Origin: Cohnella lupini
GTDB lineage: Bacteria; Bacillota; Bacilli; Paenibacillales; Paenibacillaceae
Reading direction: 5' to 3'
DNA: 64,000 nt
Assembly (NCBI RefSeq): GCF_003386205.1
Contig: NZ_QRDY01000002.1
Span: 248,001-312,000, forward strand
In this document: positions 28,073 to 35,770 of the stretch, piece by piece
Numbering within the stretch: position 1 is the first letter of the stretch
How the letters are laid out: each line of letters opens with the position of its first letter
Notes under the pieces: model-generated
Told to the model about the DNA's origin: nothing
What the model saw: the letters and a program-made list of their open reading frames with translations, nothing else
Database searches by the model: none
Made by a program: the position numbers and the translations under genes

Positions 28073-28338
28073 AGCCCCATTTACGTGTCGGACGGTTACG
28101 GCCAGAGCTATAGTCACCAATACGACGCTGCCGGCGAGCGGACTTCAAGTGTTTACGATGGACGGCCGGCACAAGCGCTTTATCGACGATAACATGGATG
28201 CGCCTTGCAGCTTCTATTATTATGGGGACGAAGTCGTCTTCCCGGACTTGAATAGCCGCGTCACGATCCTGGATCGGAACGATAAACGGAGCCGAATGGA
28301 CGCAATTTGGCCGGATCACGAAGCTCGCGCGTATTTAA
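28073..28338 (+). pseudogene. Collapsed remnant of an NHL-repeat / six-bladed beta-propeller protein
   Basis: Three short stretches in three different frames together resemble one protein family. From 28073, one frame reads PIYVSDGYGQSYSHQYDAAG. From about 28134, another reads LQVFTMDGRHKRFIDDNMD and continues with APCSFYYYGDEVVFPDLNS and RVTILDRND. From 28288, the third reads GAEWTQFGRITKLARI and stops at 28336-28338. These resemble an early blade, a late blade and the C-terminus of NHL-type propeller proteins of usually 300-350 residues; only about 265 bp remain. Internal deletions with frame changes explain the pattern. A 107-codon open frame (TTG start at 28068) crosses the region but is not a sensible gene. 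The next 116 bp to the oxygenase gene hold only its ribosome site. Confidence 0.65.
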
Positions 28339-28454
28339 TCGCGGCTTTTTCTCAAAGTGCTTTTGGCAACCGAATTGGCTATTTCGGCTAAAGATTTTTG
28401 TGTCGCCATTCGTTAATCTAAGGTTGTAAACGACTTTAGAGGAGGTTGGCATTC

Positions 28455-29378
28455 ATGGGAGCCACGAACGAATCGCTACCGAATTCGGAAGCGAACGCGG
28501 CGGTGCAGGAAGCCATTACGGAAGAACAAGCCAAGTTTTTCTTGGACAACGGTTATCTGGTCATCCGGAACGTGCTGTCCGCCGAAGAACTAAGGTTGCT
28601 GAGGGAACAGACGCAAGGAGTCGTCGATAAAGGAATAGCGGGCGAAGGCGTCGACGAGGATTATCTGTATCGCGTGCGCGGCAGCGGCGAACGAGTCTAT
28701 TGGCGGACGGAGTACGTCATCGATAAGCTGGACGCGACGAAGGCTTTGCTCGGACATCCGTTCATCCTGAAGTCCGTCGAGAAGCTGCAAGGGAACAACT
28801 TCGTCCCGACTTGGGATTCCCTTGTCGTCAAGATTCCGAGCCAAGCGGCTAGCGTGCCTTGGCATAGGGACGCGGAGGTTCCGGTAGGGTGCGCCGATCC
28901 CCGGCCGATCTTCAATGTCGACTTCTATCTGGACGATGCGGACGAGAAGTCTTGCTTATGGGTAATTCCCGGCAGCAACCGCTGGGATCCCGGGAGCGCT
29001 AGCGAACGTTGCGCGCGGCCGGGCTTCGACTTCGACGGGGCGATCCCCGTGCAGTTGACGGCCGGCGACGTGATTTTCCACGATATTCAGCTCCTGCACG
29101 GATCTCCCGAAGGAGAGGGCAACGCTTTGCGCCGAACCATCTATTACGAATTCCGTTCGGGGGAGATCGAAGTCGAGTTCGGGCCCCATACTCTGGAGTA
29201 CTTGACAATTAAGCAACGGTTGCTGAACGATTGCATAGACAGACGTAAGCAAACCCTATACGGGGCATCGGAGAAATCGTTCGAATATCGTCCTGCCGGC
29301 GCTCTGGCGTTGGCTGGAGGAGAGGTGCCGCCGCAAACCGAGTATCGCTATCCGCACGAGAAATATTGGAGAACTTAG
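28455..29378 (+). CDS. Phytanoyl-CoA dioxygenase (PhyH)-family Fe(II)/2-oxoglutarate oxygenase
   Basis: This cytoplasmic protein of 307 residues belongs to the PhyH branch of the jelly-roll oxygenases. It opens with the typical ITEEQAKFFLDNGYLVIRNVL. The iron triad is visible: HxD in VPWHRDAEV and the distal His in IQLLHGSPEG, with Arg of LRRTIYYEFR placed to bind 2-oxoglutarate. The ATG at 28455 follows AGGAGG; an in-frame TTG at 28446 abuts the site and is unlikely. It ends before a clear terminator. Family members hydroxylate small molecules or lipids; the substrate here is unknown. A second PhyH gene lies 4.5 kb downstream. Confidence 0.9.
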   Translation: MGATNESLPNSEANAAVQEAITEEQAKFFLDNGYLVIRNVLSAEELRLLREQTQGVVDKGIAGEGVDEDYLYRVRGSGERVYWRTEYVIDKLDATKALLGHPFILKSVEKLQGNNFVPTWDSLVVKIPSQAASVPWHRDAEVPVGCADPRPIFNVDFYLDDADEKSCLWVIPGSNRWDPGSASERCARPGFDFDGAIPVQLTAGDVIFHDIQLLHGSPEGEGNALRRTIYYEFRSGEIEVEFGPHTLEYLTIKQRLLNDCIDRRKQTLYGASEKSFEYRPAGALALAGGEVPPQTEYRYPHEKYWRT

Positions 29379-29405
29379 TCCTTATCCATAAGAGAGTCAA
29401 ACAAG

Positions 29406-29456
29406 AAGCCGATGAAAATTCAGGAGTACTTCCTGATCTCAGCGGCTTTTCTATTT
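29406..29456 (+). terminator. Rho-independent terminator after the first PhyH gene
   Basis: AAGCCG (29406-29411) pairs with CGGCTT (29443-29448), and TCAGGA pairs with TCCTGA inside. TTTTCTATTTCTT follows. Confidence 0.8.
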
Positions 29457-29597
29457 CTTGAACACAGTCTAAGGCGATGAAGGTTAATTATGTACTCTGA
29501 AATGTTAAGATCGGGCATGTCCAACCTAACGCGCGATGGTTACAATGAAGGAATAGGCGCTCGGCGTCGACAGTCAGCATATAACGAACAGGAGTGC

Positions 29598-31952
29598 ATG
29601 AATTTGAAATTACAGTATCGCGTTCCCGCATCGACATGGACGGAAGCGCTTCCCATTGGTAACGGCAGGCAGGGAGCCATGATCTTCGGCGGAGTGGAAA
29701 GCGAACGGCTGCAGTTAAACGAGGATACTCTATGGTCCGGGCCGCGCAAGGAATGGAATAATCCCGGAGCACTGGAAGCTTTGCCTCAAGTCCGCGAGCT
29801 TCTGGCTCAAGGAAAGTTCGTCGAAGCGGATCTCTTGTGCAAGAAAATGATGGGGACATACACGCAAGCTTATTTGCCTTTCGGAGATTTGCATCTGAAT
29901 TTCGAGCACGGGGATGTTACAAAAGGCTATAGCAGGGAACTGCGGTTGGACGACGCTTTGTCCTACGTTCAATATACGATCGGAGACGCGACTTATTCTC
30001 GCGAAGCATTCGCCTCGAATCCCGATCAGGCGATCATCATAAGACTTCAGTCGAGCAAACCAGGCAGATTGAGCTTTCAAGCCAAGCTGGACAGTGCCTT
30101 GCGGCATTCGACTTCGGCTGACGGCGGTTCGTTCCTCATCTCGGGAGTGGCGCCCGAATACGTGGCGCCGAGCTATCGAACCGTGGACGAGCCGATCGTG
30201 TACGGGGAGGAAGGGACGTCGCAAGCGATTCGGTTCTGCGGTCGCTTGGGAGCGGTGCTCGAGGGCGGGGTTATGGAAATCGACGCAGGCGGTCTTCGGG
30301 TAAGAGGGGCAACGGGCGTTACGCTGATCTTCTCCGCCGCGACCAGCTTCGCGGAAGGACAGGACCCGTTGTGTTTGTCCGCGGACAGATTGCATGCGGC
30401 GATGTCATCCTCCTACGAGGAGCTGCGCAACAGGCATATCGCGGACCACCAGTCGCTATTCGATCGTGTTTCCTTGGACTTGGGCAAATCTTCCGCTCCG
30501 GAGGATCTTCCTACGGACGAGAGAATAGCGAACTTCGGAGTTCGCGATCCGGGTCTCGCGAAGCTTCTTTTCGATTACGGCCGTTACCTGATGATCGCGA
30601 GCTCCCGCCAAGGGACGCAAGCGGCCAACCTGCAGGGTATATGGAATTCGACTACGCGTCCGCCTTGGAGCAGTAATTATACGATTAACATCAATACGGA
30701 GATGAATTATTGGCCGGTCGAAACTTGCGGTTTGGCGGAGTGTCACGAGCCGATGTTGGATCTTATCGAGAAGTTAGCGCATCACGGCAAGGAAACGGCG
30801 CGCGTACATTACGGCACGAGAGGATGGACGGCCCACCATAATGCCGATATTTGGGGACATACCGCTCCCGTCGGCGACTTCGGAGACGGAGACGCGGCGT
30901 GGGCCATGTGGCCGATGGGCGGCCCATGGGTCGCTCAGCATTTATGGGAGCATTACGCTTTCGGTAGAGATATGGCTTATTTACGGGATAGAGCCTATCC
31001 GATCATGAAGGATTCCGCCTTGTTCTGCCTGGATTTCCTGTACGAGGACGAACAGGGACGGTTGATCACGGGCCCGTCCACGTCCCCGGAGCATAAGTTC
31101 GTTACGAAGGACGGGTTAGCCGGGGTTAGCGTCGCCTCCACGATGGACATGTCCATCATCTGGGATGTGTTCACGAATTGTATCGAAGCGTCCGAAATTC
31201 TGGATATCGACGCCGAGTGGAGAGCGCAATTGACCGAAGCGAGAGAACGGTTATTCCCGATGCAGATCGGCAAGTATGGCCAATTGCAGGAGTGGTACAA
31301 AGATTTCGAGGACGAGGATAAGGAGCATCGCCACGTATCCCATCTTTTCGGAGTGTATCCCGGCCGACAACTGACGGCGGAAGGCACGCCCGAGCTATTC
31401 GCCGCCGCTCGTCAATCGCTCGAGAGGCGGGGAGACGGCGGAACGGGATGGAGCCTTGGCTGGAAAATCGGCTTATGGGCCCGTTTCGGCGAAGGTAATC
31501 GTGCCTACGGAATGCTGAATAACTTGCTGCAGCTCGTGAATGAAAACGAGAAAATGAATTTTCATCTAGGCGGAGTATACGGCAACTTATTCGATGCTCA
31601 TCCCCCCTTCCAGATCGATGGCAACTTTGCCGCCACCGCCGGTATCGCCGAGATGCTGCTTCAATCCCATCAAGGGTTTTTGCGGTTGCTTCCATCGTTG
31701 CCGGACGCTTGGCCGACGGGCTCCGTCAAGGGATTGCGGGCTCGCGGCGGCTTCGAAGTCTCGATCGCATGGCATGCCGGGAAGCTTAATAGCGCAGTAA
31801 TCCGCTCCCATTCCGGAGGTGCTTGCGCTGTTCGTTCGGTAGGAGCGATATTCGTTCAAGACGGGAACGGCGTCGAGATTCCGACGGTTGCTCTGGCGGA
31901 TGGAGCCTACGGGTTCGATACCGTCGTCGGCGGTACTTATATCATTCGATAG
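29598..31952 (+). CDS. GH95-family alpha-L-fucosidase / alpha-L-galactosidase (cytoplasmic)
   Basis: This 784-residue protein without a signal peptide matches GH95 throughout. The N-terminal [19 protein letters not shown] and LNEDTLWSG are hallmarks. Catalytic positions, by comparison with AfcA, are N364 and N366 ([10 protein letters not shown]), acid E498 (STSPEHKF) and D674 ([10 protein letters not shown]). It would remove terminal L-fucose or L-galactose from imported oligosaccharides. The ATG at 29598 has GGAG only 3 bases upstream; an in-frame TTG at 29604 is better spaced, while the longer frame from 29490 has no site. It is convergent with the AraC gene at 31972. Which of the two sugars is preferred cannot be told. 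Confidence 0.93.
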   Translation: MNLKLQYRVPASTWTEALPIGNGRQGAMIFGGVESERLQLNEDTLWSGPRKEWNNPGALEALPQVRELLAQGKFVEADLLCKKMMGTYTQAYLPFGDLHLNFEHGDVTKGYSRELRLDDALSYVQYTIGDATYSREAFASNPDQAIIIRLQSSKPGRLSFQAKLDSALRHSTSADGGSFLISGVAPEYVAPSYRTVDEPIVYGEEGTSQAIRFCGRLGAVLEGGVMEIDAGGLRVRGATGVTLIFSAATSFAEGQDPLCLSADRLHAAMSSSYEELRNRHIADHQSLFDRVSLDLGKSSAPEDLPTDERIANFGVRDPGLAKLLFDYGRYLMIASSRQGTQAANLQGIWNSTTRPPWSSNYTININTEMNYWPVETCGLAECHEPMLDLIEKLAHHGKETARVHYGTRGWTAHHNADIWGHTAPVGDFGDGDAAWAMWPMGGPWVAQHLWEHYAFGRDMAYLRDRAYPIMKDSALFCLDFLYEDEQGRLITGPSTSPEHKFVTKDGLAGVSVASTMDMSIIWDVFTNCIEASEILDIDAEWRAQLTEARERLFPMQIGKYGQLQEWYKDFEDEDKEHRHVSHLFGVYPGRQLTAEGTPELFAAARQSLERRGDGGTGWSLGWKIGLWARFGEGNRAYGMLNNLLQLVNENEKMNFHLGGVYGNLFDAHPPFQIDGNFAATAGIAEMLLQSHQGFLRLLPSLPDAWPTGSVKGLRARGGFEVSIAWHAGKLNSAVIRSHSGGACAVRSVGAIFVQDGNGVEIPTVALADGAYGFDTVVGGTYIIR

Positions 31953-31971
31953 TTATATTCGCTGATGGGCA

Positions 31972-32829
31972 TCAAGAATAGATCAAATTAGAACAAAACT
32001 GGGATAAACTTTGCCCGGTTTTGTTCTTGTACATGCGCCCGAACGTATGAACGTCGGAATAACCGACTTTAAGGGCGATTTCCCCGATGGAGAGATTCGA
32101 TTGAATGGCCAGCTCTTTGGCTTTGGCGATCCGAATCCAAGTCAGGTACTGCATAGGCGACATGCCGATGTGCTTGCGGAATAAGGCTAGAATGTAATTT
32201 TTGGAGAGTCCCGACACGTTCTCCAGTTCTTCGATTCGGACTTCGCGGTCGAAATGTTCGTGGAGATAGTTTTTAACTAACACCAGCTTGGGCATCGGGT
32301 TGGCATCGGTCTTCCTCCGTTCGACGCCGGACCTGCCCCACGCCGCTGCTTCCGCTAGAATTCGCATCAATAAGCTTTGGCACAGAACTTGGTGTACGAG
32401 TCCGGGCTGGCGATAATGCGTCACGAGCAGGGAAAGAAGGGATTCCACGGGATGTCCCGAGAAATTCCCTAGATGATGGCCGTGCTGAAACAAGTCGTCG
32501 TAGGGGAAAGCGCTAGCCCCGAAGTGAAAGACGACGGATATGCAAATATAGGGCTGATCTTCGGCCGGCAAAATAGAATGGCGTTCATGCGGACGATGGA
32601 ACAGCAAGTCGCCTTTGCGGGTTTCGTAGGGAATACCGTTAATCGGGTATCGGCAATAACCGTCGACGACGTACTGAAGAACGAACTGCGTCATCTCGCG
32701 GTCGCGGATTTCCCAGCCCTTGGGGGCGTTGAACATGTGGGCTAGCGTAATATACGGCGGAAAATAGTAGTCGGGCAGCTTTCCGATCGTATCCGCGGGT
32801 TGCATGCCGGACCAGTCTTTTCGTTCCAT
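31972..32829 (-). CDS. AraC-family regulator (second of a tandem pair)
   Basis: This regulator of about 285 residues has an N-terminal cupin-like sensor (FVLQYVVDGYCRYPINGIPY, HRPHERHSI) and a C-terminal AraC domain (VRIEELENVSGLSKNYILALFR and SIGEIALKVGYSDVHTFGRMYK). The start at 32829 is 7 bp after the stop of the upstream AraC gene. Its ribosome site (AAAGGATTGAGG) lies in the last codons of that gene, suggesting coupled translation; an ATG at 32877 would overlap. A long stem-loop lies in its final codons. It is convergent with the GH95 gene. Confidence 0.88.
   Translation of the reverse strand: MERKDWSGMQPADTIGKLPDYYFPPYITLAHMFNAPKGWEIRDREMTQFVLQYVVDGYCRYPINGIPYETRKGDLLFHRPHERHSILPAEDQPYICISVVFHFGASAFPYDDLFQHGHHLGNFSGHPVESLLSLLVTHYRQPGLVHQVLCQSLLMRILAEAAAWGRSGVERRKTDANPMPKLVLVKNYLHEHFDREVRIEELENVSGLSKNYILALFRKHIGMSPMQYLTWIRIAKAKELAIQSNLSIGEIALKVGYSDVHTFGRMYKNKTGQSLSQFCSNLIYS
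31990..32027. terminator. Long stem-loop inside the 3' end of the AraC gene, between convergent genes
   Basis: A 14-bp stem (31990-32003 with 32014-32027, one G-U pair) and a 10-nt loop start 38 bp beyond the GH95 stop codon, within the last AraC codons. It could end transcription from the plus strand or protect both messages. Confidence 0.5.
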
Positions 32830-32836
32830 GGCCGCC

Positions 32837-33694
32837 TCAATCCTTTCTTCTTCGGAATTCGGTAGGGGATACACCATGGTACAGGGTAAATTGCTTCGTA
32901 AAGTGATGGATGGACGAATAGCCCAGATCCATGGCGATATCGGTGACGGAGCGATTGCTTTCCCATAGGGAGGCTTTCGCTTGCTTCATGACCGATTGGG
33001 TCCAATACGCTTTGGGGGACATGCCGGTAGCTTGCTTGAACAAGTTATGGAAATGCGTTTTGCCCAGGTGGGACTCCGTAAGCCAGTCTTGATAAGATTG
33101 GCCTCGAGCGGCTTCGCGGTCGATTCGTTCGATAATGGGAGCTATTCGGTAATCGGTATGATGATCGTTTTCGGCGATTTGAGCCAGCTCCAGGAGAAAA
33201 GCCTTAACGAGACTGCTTGCGATTATACGGTTGTAGGAATCCGATTCGCGACCTAAGGTTACGGCATGGGCGAAAAGAACCCTGATCGCGTCTTGATGCT
33301 GTAGACGATGCAGAACGGATAGCTCGTCCAGCTCCGGGCAGGGAATAACGGACGTTAACAGTTCCTCGTCGAAATCGGATTGTTGCCATACCAGATGGTG
33401 CGTCGAGTTAACCGGAAGCTCGTTCCATAGCTCGCAGTATAAATTATAAGTAGAAAGGGGATCGTCCGGTCTGGAGTAAAGGGAGTGAGGGACACCGGGT
33501 TTAATGAATATCAGGTCCCCCTTCTTGACCGGATAGGTACGGTCGGCGCATTTCACGGTGCCTTTGCCGCCGTCCACGAGATGAAAGGCGTAACAGTAAC
33601 CGATTCGGGTCGCTTCGGTCGGATTCTTATCCGCGGGCAATAAATAGTAGTGGGCAACCCGGACTAGCGGGTTGATCGCAGAAATTCCCTGCAC
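32837..33694 (-). CDS. AraC-family regulator (first of a tandem pair)
   Basis: This 285-residue regulator starts at GTG 33694, six bases after AAGGAGG. A longer frame to 33865 would cross the divergent oxygenase gene and is rejected. The cupin sensor has the AHYYLLPADK region and KKGDLIFIKPGVPHSLY. The C-terminal domain has a usual second helix-turn-helix (SVTDIAMDLGYSSIHHFTKQFT) and a less typical first one (SYQDWLTESHLGKTHFHNLFK). It leads a two-gene AraC operon and is divergent from the second PhyH gene, which it may control. Confidence 0.88.
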   Translation of the reverse strand: MQGISAINPLVRVAHYYLLPADKNPTEATRIGYCYAFHLVDGGKGTVKCADRTYPVKKGDLIFIKPGVPHSLYSRPDDPLSTYNLYCELWNELPVNSTHHLVWQQSDFDEELLTSVIPCPELDELSVLHRLQHQDAIRVLFAHAVTLGRESDSYNRIIASSLVKAFLLELAQIAENDHHTDYRIAPIIERIDREAARGQSYQDWLTESHLGKTHFHNLFKQATGMSPKAYWTQSVMKQAKASLWESNRSVTDIAMDLGYSSIHHFTKQFTLYHGVSPTEFRRRKD

Positions 33695-33823
33695 CTCGCA
33701 CCTCCTTGAATCGAAAGATTGCGGAATAAACGACAAATGAACGAACCGGATTACAAATACAAGGATTTGATCGCATGCTATTATTTTCTCATATTCCAAT
33801 ACATGATGGAAGGTGAGATTCGG

Positions 33824-34693
33824 ATGACAAACGTAATAACGGGTGGAAGTTTGACTAAGGAACAAATCGAGTTTTACAACGTGGAAGGATATATCGTTCT
33901 ACCGAATCTCTTAACGGACGAGGAGCTAATGCCCGCGCGGGAAGCGATGAATCGGAAAGTATCGATGATAGCCGACGAGTTGCTGCAGAACGGGCTCATC
34001 GAACATAAATTGGAGCATCGTCCGTTCCGTTACAGGCTGGCCGAATTGTTTCAACATTTGAGCGCCGACGATTTTCTGAAATACGGCAGAAGCTGGCGGG
34101 ATCGCATACCCGGTTATTTCCGCCTCATGAGCAATCCTCGCATATTGGATGCCGTCGAATCCTTGATCGGCGGAGAGGTATTCTCGAATCCCGTCTACAA
34201 CGTCCGACCGAAGATTCCGAGAGTCGCGGCCGGCGCGGTGCCTTGGCATCAAGACAAGTCTTACTGGCCGGATGCGAATTCCAATCCCGTTATCACGGTA
34301 TGGATTCCGTTGGTCGACGTCAACAAGTTGAACGGTTGTTTGCATATCAAACCGAGAACGCATAAGAAACGGTTGCTGAAGTGGCATCAGGAAACCGAGA
34401 CAGGCACCGGATATACGAGCTTGAAGGAAAGCCAGCTGGGCAAGACGGAAACGGTCGTGCTTCCGATGACCGCGGGCAGCGCCGTTCTGTTCAACGATCG
34501 GTGCCTTCATATGTCTACGCCCAATTTATCGGATGAAGTACGCTGGAGCGTTGATCTGAGATATCAACCCGTCGATCAGGATCCGATGACGGCGCATGGA
34601 GCAGGTTTCCTGGCTCGAAGCAGAAAGCATCCCGAGCGCGTCGCCACGTTGGAAGATTGGCTGGCTGAGCGGCCGGAGCATCGGGAGGAATAA
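33824..34693 (+). CDS. Second PhyH-family Fe(II)/2-oxoglutarate oxygenase
   Basis: This oxygenase of about 289 residues has the PhyH opening LTKEQIEFYNVEGYIVLPNLL. The iron ligands are HxD in VPWHQDKSYWPD and His in CLHMSTPN, with Arg in DLRYQPVD. It is only distantly similar to the first PhyH protein, so a recent duplication is unlikely. The ATG at 33824 follows GAAGGTGAG; upstream in-frame starts lack sites and reach into the intergenic region. It is divergent from the AraC pair. The substrate is unknown; hydroxylation of an unusual sugar, aglycone or lipid released from plant material is possible. Confidence 0.88.
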   Translation: MTNVITGGSLTKEQIEFYNVEGYIVLPNLLTDEELMPAREAMNRKVSMIADELLQNGLIEHKLEHRPFRYRLAELFQHLSADDFLKYGRSWRDRIPGYFRLMSNPRILDAVESLIGGEVFSNPVYNVRPKIPRVAAGAVPWHQDKSYWPDANSNPVITVWIPLVDVNKLNGCLHIKPRTHKKRLLKWHQETETGTGYTSLKESQLGKTETVVLPMTAGSAVLFNDRCLHMSTPNLSDEVRWSVDLRYQPVDQDPMTAHGAGFLARSRKHPERVATLEDWLAERPEHREE

Positions 34694-34775
34694 GAGCGCA
34701 TAGGTGGACCCGAGAGCCGAAAAAGACGGCGGCGAGAATGCGTTTACGTCTGGAAGTCTTTAAAGTCCTCCGAAG

Positions 34776-35660
34776 CTAGCTTTCGGATTTCATATTCCCG
34801 CGACCCCCTTTCAGAAATTGTTTGGGGGTCGTTCCGTATGTCCGCTTGAACATGCGAATGAAATAACTCGTTTCCATCCCCAATTGCTGTGCTACTTTCT
34901 CGACGGCGATGCCCGGTTGGTCGCCGAAGAGCTGGATGGACCTGCGCATGCGAAGCCGCAAGATATATTGCTGCGGCGTTACGCCGAAGCTTGCCACGAA
35001 CAAGCGGTGGAAATGCTGGACGGAATATCCGACGGCTCTGGCGACGTTCGAAAGCAGGAGTCGCTCGTTGTAGTGGTCGTGAATTAGCTTCACGGCCGAA
35101 TCAAGAGCGTTGTTCGGCTGCGCGACCGGCGAGGTATCGAGTCCGTCTTTCCTAATCGGGGTTTGGCCTTCCAGCAAAGTGAGCGCCATATTATAAATCC
35201 TCTTCGAAGTCTCCCAGTAGGCGTGTTCGCCGTTTAGGCTTATGAGATGCCATAAAGAAGCCAACTGATCCCACAAATCGTGAAAATTAGGAGCCGGCAG
35301 CACGGTTAGAACGAGCTCGTTCATTTGCTCCATCAACGAGGGTGCGGCCTGTCCGTTAAAGGCGACGAATCCTAAGTCCCATGGTTCTCCGCCGGATTGC
35401 TCGGGAAAGTAGGAATGCGGGATGTCGGCGGGCAGAAGGAGAAACGTCCCCGGAGTCATCGGAAGATCACGCCGTCCTTCGATGCGGAACGTTCCCCTGC
35501 CGCTTCTGGACAGGAAAAGCTGGTGCGCCGCATATCCATTCGCGCGATCGAGCTGCTTCTGTTCGTGGCTTCCGACGCAACAAACGTAGAGCGGCAGCGA
35601 TTTCTCCCGATTGGCGAATTCCGCGAGCAAGAACGGCATCATTGCACTCATCAACTCCAT
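34776..35660 (-). CDS. AraC-family regulator divergent from a GH42 gene
   Basis: This regulator of up to 294 residues has a cupin sensor (HQLFLSRSGRGTFRIEGRRD, MTPGTFLLLPADIPHSY) and a C-terminal AraC domain (RLLLSNVARAVGYSVQHFHRLFV and VEKVAQQLGMETSYFIRMFK). The start is uncertain: ATGs at 35660, 35651 and 35642 are possible, and none has an ideal site. It is divergent from the GH42 gene at 35771, with an AT-rich 110-bp region between that includes partly palindromic CGATTATT/AATAGCG elements. It probably regulates that enzyme. Confidence 0.88.
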   Translation of the reverse strand: MELMSAMMPFLLAEFANREKSLPLYVCCVGSHEQKQLDRANGYAAHQLFLSRSGRGTFRIEGRRDLPMTPGTFLLLPADIPHSYFPEQSGGEPWDLGFVAFNGQAAPSLMEQMNELVLTVLPAPNFHDLWDQLASLWHLISLNGEHAYWETSKRIYNMALTLLEGQTPIRKDGLDTSPVAQPNNALDSAVKLIHDHYNERLLLSNVARAVGYSVQHFHRLFVASFGVTPQQYILRLRMRRSIQLFGDQPGIAVEKVAQQLGMETSYFIRMFKRTYGTTPKQFLKGGRGNMKSES

Positions 35661-35770
35661 GTTAGGATCGTACGATTATTAGGTGGTTCTATTCTATAAG
35701 TATAAGCGATTATTGATCTATGATAATAGCGAATGAGAGAATATGACGATTAAAGAAGGAGCGAAATAGA

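Noticed and set aside
28068..28391. 107-codon open frame after the MalG-type gene as a real small protein
   Set aside because: Only its middle part resembles a propeller protein. The matching flanks are in other frames, so it is a pseudogene remnant.
33695..33865. N-terminal extension of the AraC gene on the minus strand
   Set aside because: It would cross the divergent PhyH start region. A GTG at 33694 with AAGGAGG six bases upstream is far better.
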